A stretch of DNA of 64,000 bases. Source: Thinopyrum elongatum. Its lineage: Eukaryota > Streptophyta > Magnoliopsida > Poales > Poaceae. Of the stretch, positions 46,318 through 57,302 are shown in pieces. The position numbers and the translations under genes were made by a program. Where the stretch lies: contig CM022302.1 in assembly GCA_011799875.1 (NCBI GenBank), positions 57,825,599-57,889,598 on the forward strand. Direction: 5' to 3'. The notes below the pieces were generated by a model. The model did not search any database and was not told where the DNA came from. It saw only the letters and a list, made by a program, of their open reading frames with translations. Positions within the stretch are counted from its first letter, which is position 1; every line of letters begins with the position of its first letter.

Positions 46318-49300
46318 ATGTCCGCTGCTGAATCTCTAGGTTCTCATCAACTTAACTCATTTGCAGCATTCCTCGAAGAAAAGTTGCACACTTCCTTAGA
46401 AACATCCATTGTTCAAAATCCTCAAGTGAAGAAAATGGCTGATGGTAAAATATCTCAGAAGGGAGGAAAGAGGCCAGAAACAAATACTACTTTTGAGATC
46501 CCTGAAGACATCTATGATGAATATTGTACTCCTGATGAAGCAACTCACGGCAAGGAGAACAAAATCAGCGCAAAGTGCGCATTCAGAAGATTGAGAGAAG
46601 ATGGGCAAGAGAATGGAGAGAGTATCGATATGTGACTCCAAAGTACATGAAGAAATTCGCTGTTAACCCTCCATGCCCAAGACCTCCATTGGCTCCAGGC
46701 CAAGAAGCTGATCCCACAAGCATCAGAAGAGGTGAGGAATTTCCTCAGGAGTGGGCTAAGCGTCAAGCCAAGTTGGCCAAAGTGGCTAAAGAGGCAGTGA
46801 AGAAATTCAACGAATAGTCTGCTGCTGCCACTGCTGAGGCCTCTGCTAGCAAGCCTAAGAAGGCTATGCCAAAGAAACCAGCTGTCAAGACAAGTTCCTC
46901 AGCTGCAATGCCCTCACGGCCAAGCTCTTCAAAGCCCTCACGGCCTGATCCTCAAGCAACTTCTTCAAAAGCAGCTCCAACTCCCTCAGTTGCAAAGTCC
47001 TCAGCTGCTCCTGCAAAGTCCTCAGCACCTGTGCATCTTGCCATGTGCCAAAGGACTACTGGAATCTCAATTGCTTCTGGAGTCTCTGCAGGTTCCTCAG
47101 CTCCACCTCAGTCTTCAACAGCTCCGACCTTGCTGAAGAAATAGGCCACTGTTGGACGAGGCACAAGGCCAAGTCCTCACAAAAAGCAGGTCGCCTTTCA
47201 GGTTCCGTCAAGTGAAGACGAAGGTGATGATGAAGAATTAGCTGAGATCATCAGAGATCGATAACAGAGGGCCGCTAGTGCCAAAGGCAGTGTTGTGCCC
47301 CTCATGCTAGATCCAAGGAAGATCCTTGATTTCATTGATCTATGGCACAAGAACCCTAACACACCTTTGCCTGAATTAAACCTCACTCCTGGTCAAAGTC
47401 ACATGTTGATGGCCTTCATTACTGAAGAGAAATGGAAATTTGAAAAGGCCAGGCAGGTGAAGAAGGCTCAGTACAAGAAGGAGCGTTTTCTGAAGAACAA
47501 TGTTGAGAAAATGTCTCCTGAAGAACTTGTGACTATGCAGGCTGAGATCAAAGCACTCAATGATGAATTTCACGCATACCGTGCAGATTGGATAGGTGCC
47601 AAAGTCAGATTCGTCAGAATGGCAAAGGGATTCACTCCAAATGTTGCAGCTTCATCGCAACCCAAATTTCCTCAGACTGACACATCTGCGCAGCCTACTG
47701 AAGAACATGCAAGCACAACTGATGAAAATCAGACTGCTGAAGAAAATGAAAGCACCAGGGCTGATGAAGAAATTCCAGTCTCTGAAGAAAATGCCAGGCA
47801 ACCACCAATGTTGCGCCTGAAGAGCAAACCAGGCCAGTTGATACATCTGCTACTGCGCCTGAGGAATCTTAACAAGCTAGGGCAACTGCATCAGTTGTGC
47901 CTGAAGAAATTCAACCAATTTCATCTGCTCCTCCTGCAAAGTCATCACAGATGAAAGATGTCCTTCCTTCTGCATCAGAAGCGAAGAAGACCAAAGCCGC
48001 AGAGAAGGCTGCGGTGAAGAAAAGGAAAGCATCTGCCTCCACAGAGTCTTCAGCTCCCAAGAAAGTGAAGACTTTGACGAGCTCAACTGAAAACCCGATT
48101 GATGCTGTTCCAATATCAAGCATGCCATCAAAGGAGATTATTCCCTTTGGTGAGGAATATGCAATTCCAAGTAATTCTGATGAAGAAGATCCTTCTGCTG
48201 CTTCGACAGAGCAGATTGATGAAGACATTGAAGTGGACAATATCACTTCAACTCCATTGGTATCATTGCCCATGCCTCAGTTCCCAGCTGAAGAGGCAGG
48301 CGTTGAGGAATTTGATGATAAAGATGAGGATGTGGATATTGGGTCTACAACTCCTATTCTGAATGATGACTTTTGGGAAAGTCATCACCCCAATTCACCT
48401 CTGACAACACCACTACATCAAGTTCCTCAGTCCCCTGTGCCAACTGAAGAAATTCTTACGGGCTCTGATGGACCTCAATCTTCACTTCAATCTATTGCTA
48501 AAGAAGTTCCAGCCGCTAGTGCTGAAGAAATGGAGGCCAAGGCTGCTGCTGATACAGCTACTGAAATTCCTTAGCCTGTGGCTCCAGTGGCTATACCTCA
48601 AGAGGATGTGAAGACTTCAACTGTTAATCTTCAGCCCAAGCCACAGAACCCTCACTCCAAGAAGCAGAAGTTCAATGCTGAAGATTTCTTCAATGAGCAC
48701 ATATTCTTCACTGACTATAATCCCTATGACTCTGCTCGACTTCGTCGCAAGCGCTTCTGGACTGCTAGCCAGATGAACTTCTATTCCTCACGGTTGTTTG
48801 ATAAGGACAAGATCTTTGATCATGAGCAAATTCCTCATGTGGATATGGAATCGCTGCCGTGCTTCACCCCAGTCCTCAGTGTTCTTCATGACGCTGGGTT
48901 ACTCAACTTCTGCACCGACATCTGCGATTGGAATGAAGAACTCATTCTTCAATTCTTCGCCACGCTGCACATTACTGGAAATGTGGATGATGTCAATTCA
49001 TGGGTATTGGACTGGATGACTGAAAATACTCATTTCAAAGCACCGGCCTCTGAATTGCTTCATGCCGTCCCAGTCAGTCCTCCCACTTAAGGTGCAAGGC
49101 TTCTCTATGTTGAACTTGAACTATCCGATCATCTGATGCAAGTGCTGATGAATCCTTTGAAGCCAGGCCAAGCTCCAAGGACCAAATTCCTCGTCAAGGA
49201 ATTGCTCTATGTGCCAAGGACAGTTTATCGCATATTGACCAAAACACTCAGTCCAATCAAGGGCCACAACTCTAATGATGAAGAGGTTGTTGGCATTATG

Positions 49301-50089
49301 AAGAATCTGTTGTTCAATATCATTCATGGTATTCCTATCAACTACCACGATTTCTTCATGAGGACTTTGGCCAATGCTGCTCTGTCACCTTTTGAGTTGA
49401 AGCCTTATGCTCCCTGGATCATAAAGTTCATCAGATCAAGGTCTTCAATTCATTATAAGGCTGACTTTCAAAATCATCTCAGCTTTTTGCCCCCTATTGA
49501 AGTCCTCAAACAGACTATTTCCTCAGCTGACGAGAAGGGCAAGGTTGCAGTTATTGATGAAGATACTCGTCCATTGGATGGACAGTTTGGCAAAGCTACT
49601 TCATATTCCACGAATGATGACTCTGTAACACAAGATTCTGCCGCCAAAGCTTCAGAACATAATCCTCAAGCCACAGCTCCGCGTGTGATGACTGATCGTG
49701 AACTTCTCCTTAGTCTTCATCAGAAAGTTGATCAAAATCACAAGTGGGTCAAGCGTCAGTTTGGTGCAATTCATCAGAACATGACAGTCACTCAAAATAC
49801 TGTGAAGAAGAATCACTACTACTTGCATGAAGTCTTTGACCGCACTTGGGCTATTCTGTCTAATCTTTATAGTGCTGAAGATCTCAAGGAGATGGGATTC
49901 CAACAGGACTTTGACTGGTCTCAGCCACCTTCGAAGAAGTTCAAGAAGGTCAAAGTTCCTCAGCTTGTTGCCAGTTCATATTCTTCATCGCGCGAGACGG
50001 ATGAAGCTGAAGACTTAAACGACACCGCGGCAGGCCCTACTCCAATGGACGACCCCGACAACGCTGGCGCTCCTCCATCGACATCATGA
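46318..50089 (+). pseudogene. ORF3 of the Maximus-type element (env-position gene of unknown function)
   Basis: Starts MSAAESLGSHQLNSFAAFLEEK. A frame change near 46575-46620 shifts to the frame used to about 47880; a second change near 47880-47900 shifts to the frame used to the end. Stops lie at 46815-46817, 47142-47144, 47262-47264, 48572-48574 and 49088-49090. The middle is Ser/Pro/Ala-rich and then very acidic, with a basic patch (KKTKAAEKAAVKKRKA). The globular part RKRFWTASQMNFYSSRLFD recalls the 'putative plant transposon protein' domain. The C-terminus has a coiled-coil-like part (LLLSLHQKVDQNHKWVKRQFG). I see no signal peptide and no convincing membrane span, so an envelope role is not supported by this sequence. 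Confidence 0.75.
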
Positions 50090-50612
50090 TGATGTTCTTT
50101 AGGGGCGTTAGTCCTCATTTTTCGTCCCTTTTGGTCATTCGATGACAAAGGGGGAGAAATTTGAGTTAGTCTTCAAGCGGGTCTCTATATATGGGCATTT
50201 TTTGCTAAGTTACAACTCTCGTTCTTCTGAAGTATTTGTTGGATCGAGTTGTAAACTTAAGTCCTATGGTGGTCTGATACTTTTGCTCTGTTTTTCTGCA
50301 TGCTATTTCCTCAATGTGTTAATGCACACATGCTGAATTACATCAGTCACCATATTTCATCATGCATTTCAAATTCTTCACATTATATGTTAAATACGTG
50401 TATGAATTACAAGATATAGGGGGAGATCTCCATGATATTACTCTACAATGTGCATTTGCAATCCAAAGCAAAATCCTCAATATGCACATCTTCAGGGGGA
50501 GTTCTTCTATATCTTGCAATCAAATTCCTCATTATCAGTATTTACACTTCATATGTTTATCCCCGTTGAAAACTCAACCTATATTGTCATCAATCACCAA
50601 AAAGGGGGAGAT
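50090..50612 (+). other. Maximus 3' untranslated region and polypurine tract
   Basis: Non-coding, with repeated GGGGGAGA words (50149, 50420, 50499, 50604). The tract AAAAAGGGGGAGAT directly before the 3' LTR is the polypurine primer. Confidence 0.8.
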
Positions 50613-52100
50613 TGTAAGTGCATCTAGTGCCCCTTAGTGATTTTGGTGTATTGAAGACTTATAGGTTAAGGGACTAATGCGTTTGTGAGTGTACACAGGT
50701 TCTATAAGTCTATGAGGAGTTTGATATTTATGATGAAAGTCGACCCCTAAAAATGAATGTCTTCAACTGAAGACTTTGGTTTTCTTGAAGACTTTGATAG
50801 TGAAGAAATTGGTGTGACCCTGAAGACTTGATATTCATGCGAGGATTATGAAGCGTGAAGACTTTTGTTTTCGTAGTTTCATTTTCTTCTTCTTGAGTCA
50901 TAGGAAACACCGTACTGTTAAAGGGGGTCGAGGTAAAACTAAGGAAAAGTTTCCAAGTGATGCATATCTCAAAATCCTACACCTACCCAATCCTTTCGAG
51001 TGAAGCCATTGGAAATCTCATACTGTTTAGTCAATTTCTTCAGTGACAGAGATGAAGTTCTTCTGTTCTCTGAGGAATTTGTTCTGACTGAGGAGTTAGG
51101 AATTCGCCAGTGCGGATTTCCTACAAGTGAGGAACATGATAGCCCTGAGGAATTTGATACTCAAATTTCCGACCGTTGCTGTGCTACGCGCCAGCTGTCC
51201 AAATATCCTACCCACCTAACGGTCATATCATTGAAGGGCATTTATGTCTTATCATGTCGGGCTGCTCCCTAGGCTATAAATAGCCACCCCCTACAACCAC
51301 TAGCTGGTTGGCTACTCCGAGAGATAGATTGACACTTGTCATTTAGAGCATCCCATCCTCCGAGGACTTTGAGCAAAAATCATCAAGTGAGGAAAAACCC
51401 AAAAACCCAAACACCTACAAACCCAAAGTGATTGAGCATCACTGAAGAAATAGTTCCTGTGTGGAACCGACGCTTGTTATCTTTGAGGACTGTGAATCCT
51501 CCAGACGGTTAGGCTTCATGGTCTAGAGCATCCAAGAGGAAATTGTGGATCGCCGAGTGACCGAGTCTGTGAAGGTTTGGAAGCCACCTGAAGACTTACC
51601 ACGAGTGATTGGGTGAGGTCTGTGTGACCTTAGCTCAAGGAGAATACGGTGTGGACTGTGTGTCCTCAGGTTTAAATACCTAGCCGCTCCAACCAGACGT
51701 ACAACTGTCACAGCAGTTGGAACTGGTCTACCAAATCATCGTCTTCACTGAGCTACTGGTTCTATTTCCTCAACCCTTTCATTTCCTCATTCATGTGTTA
51801 ATGTACTTGATCGTTATTGTGTGAAGACTTTGACTGAAGACTTTCTCAATTTCCTCAATCCTATTTCTTAAGTCATTTAGTCTTCAGCCTGCTTATCCTG
51901 TGTTTCACGCTACCTGTACTCTGTGCCTATTTCATTTCATCATGATGACTGTTCTTATGACATGTTATGTTTGCATCTGAGTACTTATTCCGCTGCTAAG
52001 TAGTTCGTTACTTAGGAATTTCCTCACCGTGAAATTCCTCAGTGATGAATTTGTAAAAATCGCCTATTCACCCCCCTCTAGTCGATATAACGCACTTTCA
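50613..52100 (+). repeat. 3' LTR of the Maximus-type element
   Basis: 1488 bp, about 14 bp shorter than the 5' copy and very similar to it, indicating a recent insertion. TATAAATA at 51275-51282. Confidence 0.96.
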
Positions 52101-53444
52101 GCAGCGAGGGTTGCCGTTGGCAGTTTCTTATTAGAGCTTGCTCAATTTTGCAGAAGGCGTATGCCCCTACACCAGTCTGAAGATCTCCCGGATGCGCCGA
52201 ACCACAACTCCGGTCTCAAGTCTTTGGCACAAGCAAGAGCCTCCTCCGAACACGCGGCAGCTGGTGTACCTCCGGCGGACTCCGACGATGTTTTGGTCAC
52301 TAATTCCGATGTCGAGAGCGTAATGAACCATCGCCGCCGGAGGGAGACTTTACGTCATACTGCTTTTGCCGAACAGGAATTTAATGCTTTTAATTCGGTG
52401 TATGCGTACCTTGGAGCGGCCCAGACAGGTCTTGATGGGATTGCCGGTCTATTTGCCGCCAAGGTGCAGGTATATAGCTTAAAAGCAGATCATGTTCCCT
52501 AACCAACTAGCCCCCAAGCCTTAATTCAGGCGGGACGGCCGAGTTAAGGGTGTCTAATGATATTTATTTTTGTAGGCCGCAAGAGAGCAGAACAAAAAGC
52601 TGTCCGAGGACCTTGAAGTGAGTCGGACACAATTGGTCGAAGCCAAGGCCGAACTGGATGCGGCTCAAAAAGCCAGCAGCGAATTGTCTGGTAAGTAGGA
52701 AAGACTGTTTTTATAGGTATACGTTGTATGCTAAGCATTAACACCGTATTCTCCGTATAGCCATGGAAGCTGTAAGTGAGCTGCGAAGGGAGCTGGAGGC
52801 TGGTAAACGAGTACTGACGTGAAGTCAGGAGGAGAAAAATGAGCTCAAGGCAGAAAATTGATGGCAAGCCGAGGAAATTAAGAGTTTGAGAGCTCAGCTG
52901 GCCCAAACTATGGAGGAAAACCAGAAGCTAAAAGGTGGCATATTCGGTAAGCGCTGATCGTACCGTGCTGTTGGCAAGTGTCATTGATGTGTTAATGATG
53001 ATGTGCAACACCTGCTTTATAGGTCTCCTGACTAGGAGGCCTGAGGAAGAAGTAAGCACCTATGATGGGAACCTTCTAAAGGAACTGTCGAAGACCTATG
53101 AAAAGGCCCGAAAAGCCATGAAGAGCATGGCGAAGGCGTTATGGCCGTCAGATGTGCCACCAGAGAGTATGGTCGAACTAGCTAGTCTCTTTAAAGGGGC
53201 TCAGCAAAGGTTTGAATTATGGAAGATCTCGGCCAGTCGAGAAGGAGCGCGCGAGGCATGGGCTATGGTAAAGACCTGCTTCACCAAGCTAGAGCCGGTG
53301 CATATGGCCCGGGTTGGTCCTGTGGGTCCTGACGGCCAAGAGATACCACTAAGCTTGGTGTATGATGACGTGATGCAAGCCGCTCTCTATTCTCAAAAGG
53401 ATTGTGCTTTAGAGCAATTGATAGACAATGTCAAGAAGGAGTAA

Positions 53445-54246
53445 TTTTGTCAATTCTATGTATCTATGTACTTTACGTTGACCATGCTCAATCCGCGCTC
53501 TTATTTATTTTTTGAAAGAATGTTGTCTTAGCCGGCCATCGGCTTCTACCTCCCCAATCAAAGATCAGGAAGTGTTCCGTATTATGTGCCGTGGAAAACA
53601 AAGCAACACTTCGGGAATGAGGCAATCCGGCCATCTGGTTTAAACAGACGAAACATGTGCGGAGAAAGATGTTATATTACTGTTTGATGTAAGAAACATC
53701 TTCTGATGAAAATAGTTCCTCCAAGGGTTCCTTTTTTCAGGTAAAATGATAATCCAGATACGTAAGATCAACGGAAACCAATGGCTGCAAAAAAACCTTG
53801 GAGATAAGCGCAAGGCCATATTCGCTTCCCTTAGGCCGACTTATTGTATTCTGTAAGAATGCTAGCTTTCGGCTTCACCCGTCTGAGGTATGGTCTCGGA
53901 TGACCCGGTCATAACAATCGCAGAGGTGCTCCCTTTACTCCGTAGCTGAACAATCAGGAACGTAGGGGTAATCACAGGAGCTAGGCAACCCGGCTTGGCA
54001 AAGATCTTAAGTCAAACAAGTGCATATGTTGGCTTAACATGTATGAGAAGGATGCAATCAGGACGAATGCGATTTATACATTTATTTGGCTCTTCTAAGG
54101 GAGCCCCTAAGCAAAGCTGGGTGTTACATTTAATGGTGTATATAGGATGAGCTTGGTATGGTTCGGTTTAGCCGAACTAGCACCACGGCGAAAGCGAGAA
54201 AAAAGGTAAAAAATAAAAGAAGGAAAAGGCGAAAATTTATGTCGGA
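53445..54246 (-). other. Spacer between gypsy pol end and the opposite-strand gene end
   Basis: The plus-strand gene and the minus-strand pol converge here. No further coding region is supported. Confidence 0.5.
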
Positions 54247-55837
54247 CTCAGGCATAAAAACGCCGCAGCCTTGCTGCGTTCCACAGGTTCGGCTCGAGGC
54301 CATCGTCAGATGGGCGGCGAAGACGATACGCTGCTCCGATGAGTACTTCATCGATGATGTACGGTCCCTCCCATTTAGGTGATAGTTTATTCTTCTGTTT
54401 TTCGGGGAGTCGGAGGACAAGGTCTCCCACGTTGTATGTCTTTACCCGGACTTCACGGTTGTGGTAACGTCGTGCTTGCTGATGATAGAACGTGGACCAA
54501 GCTCGAGCTATGTCTCGCTCTTCTTCCAGAGCATCCAGATCATCCTGCCGATCGATCTCGACTTCCTTTTCTTCGTACATGCGCACTCTAGGCGCGTCAT
54601 GGATAAGGTTGCATGGGAGAACAGCTTCCGCACCGTATACCATGAAAAATGGTATGTATCTGGTTGACCGATTAGGAGTAGTGCGCAGCCCCCATAGTAC
54701 GAAATCGAGTTCCTCGACCCAATGGAAGTCTGATTTTTCAAGGGATCGAACTAGGCGAGGCTTAATGCCGCTCATAATGAGTCCATTGGCTCATTCGACC
54801 TGCTCGTTGGTCTGTGGGTGGTACACCGAGGCGTAATCAAGCTTGATGCCCATTTTGCCGCACCAGTCTATAACTTCCTGGGTGGTGAAGTTGGTACCAT
54901 TATCGGTAATTATGCTGTGGGGGACACCATAACGACGTACGATATCGGATAAGAAGTCGACGACTGGTCCGGATTTTGCCGAAGTGATGGTTCTTGCCTC
55001 GATCCACTTGGTGAATTTGTCGACCATGACCAATAAGTACTTCTTTTTGTTTGTCCCCCCGTTGAGTGGTCGGACCATGTCAAGACCCCAGACCGCAAAA
55101 GGCCATGTGATCGGTATCGTCCGAAGAGCTGTGGGGGGCATGTGGCTTTGATTTGCTAACAGCTGGCATCTGACGCAATGTTGGACTAATGTCCGGGCAT
55201 CTTCATGGGCGGTAGGCCAGAAAAAACCTGCTCGGAAAGCTTTCCTGACTAGTGCCCGAGCTGCTGCGTGGTGTCCGCCCATGCCCGCATGTATCTCTGC
55301 CAATCGCTTCTGCCCCTCTTCCTCGGAGATGCGCCTTTGTAAAACTCCTGTGGTACTCTTCCTATAAATTTCACCCTCATGGACCATGTATGCTTTAGAG
55401 CAGCAAACTATGCGTCGTGCTTCGGTTTGATCCTCCGGAAGCTGATGTTGTGTGAGGTAGGCTAGCAGGGGTTCTGTCCAGGGTGGGATTACGACCATTA
55501 CCTCATGTGCGGAAGGCGTTTCCTCAAGTGCGGAGTCGCCGATGACGTGATTGTCTTGTTCATTTTCGAGCGAGGTATTGTGAGCGGGCTCGTTGGATAG
55601 TATACCGGCGGCGTCGTCCTGCCACACCACGGAGGGCTTAAAGAGCCGCTCGAGGAAGGTGTTTTTGGGAACTGGGTCATGCTTGGCGCCCATGCGGGCG
55701 AGGATGTCGGCTGCTTGATTGCTGTCTCTAGCGACATGGTGAAATTCTAGGCCCTCAAATCGAGCTGATTTTCGTAGGATCATGTTTCTATATCCCGCCA
55801 TCTTGGGGTCTTTGGCGTCGAATTCGCCGTTGACTTG
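54247..55837 (-). pseudogene. Fatima-like gypsy RNase H C-terminus and integrase
   Basis: On the minus strand the RNase H end reads RFEGLEFHHVARDSNQAADILARMG. The integrase zinc finger (GHHAAARALVRKAF, CVRCQ) follows, then the catalytic core with GLDMVRPLNGG, DNGTNF and HPQTNEQVE, giving D, D and E. A TGA (CGA origin likely) at 54791-54793 follows the catalytic Glu; the same frame continues to LRLPEKQKNKLSPKWEGPY and ends FYA at 54248. The upstream portion (reverse transcriptase, protease, gag) was displaced by the Sabrina-like insertion at 55838. Confidence 0.9.
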
Positions 55838-57224
55838 TGATACGTCTCCATTGTATCTACCTTTCCAAACTCTTTTGCCCTTGTTTTGGACTCTAATTTG
55901 CATGATTTGAATGGAACTAACCCGGACTGATGCTGTTTTCAGCAAAATTGCCATGGTGTTATTTTTGTGTAGAAATAAAAGTTCTCGGAATGACCTGAAA
56001 CATCACGGATATCATTTTTGGAATAAATTAAAAATATTGGCGAAAGAATCAACTGAAGGGGGCCCACACCCTGTCCACAAGGGTGGGGGGCGCGCCATCC
56101 ATCCTTGTGGGCCCCCTGGACCTCCACCGACCTCAACTCCAACTCCATATATTCATGTTCGGGGAGAAAAAAATTAGAGAGAAGGATTCATCGCGTTTTA
56201 CGATACGGAGCCACCACCACCTCCTGTTCTTCCTCAGGAGACCAGATCTGGAGTCCGTTCGGGGCTCCGGAGAGGGGAAATCGTCGCAGTCGTCATCATC
56301 AACCATCCTCCATCACCAATTCCATGATGCTCACCGCCGTGCGTGAGTAATTCCATCGTAAAGCCTGCTAGACGGTGATGGGTTGGATGAGATTTATCAT
56401 GTAATCGAGTTAGTTTTGTTAGGGTTTGATCCCTAGTATCAACTATGTTCTAAGATTGATGTTGCTATGACTTTGCTATGCTTAATGCTTGTCACTAGGG
56501 CCCGAGTGCCATGATTTCAGATCTGAACCCTTTATGTTTCCATGAATATATTTGTGTTCTTGATCCTATCTTTCAAGTTATAGTCACCTACTACGTGTTA
56601 TGATCCGGCAACCCCGGAGTGACAATAGTCGGGACACTTCCCGGTGATGACCATAGTTTGAGGAGTTCATGTATTCACTAAGTGCTAATGCTTTGGTCCG
56701 ATACTCTATTAAAAGGAGACCTTAATATCCCTTAGTTTCCAATAGGACCCCATTGCCACGGGAGGGTAGGACAAAAGATGTCATGCAAGTTCTTTTCCAT
56801 AATCACGTATGACTATATTCGGAATACATGCCTACATTATATTGATAAATTGGAGCTAGTTCTGTGTCACCCTAGGTTATAACTGTTGCATGATGAATGC
56901 CATCCGACATAATTATCCATCATTGATCCATTGCCTACGAGCTTTTCACATATTGATCTTTGCTTCGTTACTTTTCCGTTGCCACTGTTACGATTGCTAC
57001 AAAACTGCTACTGTTACTTTTTCCACCGTTACCATTACTTCCATATTACTTTGCTACTAAATACTTTGCTATAGATATTAAGTCTTTCAGGTGTGGTTGA
57101 ATTGACAACTCAGCTGCTAATACTTGAGAATATTCTTTGGCTCCCCTTGTATCGAATGAATAAATTTGGGTTGAATACTCTACCCTCGAAAACTGTTGCG
57201 ATCCCCTATACTTGTGGGTTATCA
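55838..57224 (+). repeat. 5' LTR of the Sabrina-like element
   Basis: TG...CA, ending TACTTGTGGGTTATCA. CATATATTC at 56146-56153 is a possible TATA box. A GC-rich hairpin (GGGGGCCCACA... with TTGTGGGCCCCC) lies at about 56058-56115. Confidence 0.88.
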
Positions 57225-57235
57225 AGACCTTTTTC

Positions 57236-57253
57236 TAGCGCCGTTGCTGGGGA
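57236..57253 (+). promoter_or_regulatory. Primer-binding site of the Sabrina-like element (tRNA-Asp type)
   Basis: TAGCGCCGTTGCTGGGGA resembles the Athila-group site TGGCGCCGTTGTCGGGGA, the complement of tRNA-Asp, 11 bases after the LTR. Confidence 0.8.
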
Positions 57254-57302
57254 GCATAGCTCTATTCTCTGAGTCACTTGGGATTTATATCTGTTGATCA
57301 CT

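Larger units (their letters stand above)
37419..52100 (+). mobile_element. Maximus-type (SIRE lineage) copia retrotransposon with ORF3
   Basis: The LTRs at 37419-38920 and 50613-52100 begin TGTAAGTGCATCTAGTGCCCC and end CACTTTCA. The target duplication is GCAGC (37414-37418 and 52101-52105). The internal region is nearly 11.7 kb, with gag, pol and a long third ORF after pol, the layout of SIRE/Maximus elements. Only nonsense codons break pol, and one frame change is visible in ORF3, so it is relatively young. Confidence 0.96.
36142..53444 (+). pseudogene. Opposite-strand spliced gene of the gypsy element (Transposase_28-like), split by Maximus
   Basis: Candidate exons are 36142-36191 (tentative; its join does not hold phase), 36252-36926, 36995-37395, then after the Maximus insertion about 52106-52469, 52576-52690, 52761-52946 and 53023-53444. 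Most boundaries have good GT-AG sites. Exon 2 reads LLEFYGIELDNLTPGSILHISGF, matching the 'putative gypsy-type transposon' domain (Transposase_28). Exons 5-6 form an Ala/Glu/Lys/Leu coiled coil (KLSEDLEVSRTQLVEAKAEL). The last exon ends LEQLIDNVKKE. In-frame TGA codons occur in exon 6, so this copy is broken. The function of the protein is unknown. Confidence 0.7.
35130..55837 (-). mobile_element. Fatima-like (Tat-type) gypsy retrotransposon, 5' part not in window
   Basis: The left LTR (35130-35580) starts TGTCGGTGTCAAAACCGG and ends ACTCCCTCA on the plus strand, so on the minus strand it reads TGAGGGAGTC...CCGACA. Integrase and RNase H lie on the minus strand at 54247-55837. An extra gene runs on the opposite strand between pol and the 3' LTR, as in Tat/Grande-type elements. 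It is interrupted by the Maximus-type element (37419-52100) and cut in RNase H by the Sabrina-like element at 55838. The candidate target duplication CTCCT (35125-35129) cannot be checked here. Confidence 0.87.

Noticed and set aside
46318..50089. Calling Maximus ORF3 an envelope glycoprotein
   Set aside because: The position after pol is suggestive, but no signal peptide, fusion peptide or membrane anchor is visible in the translation.
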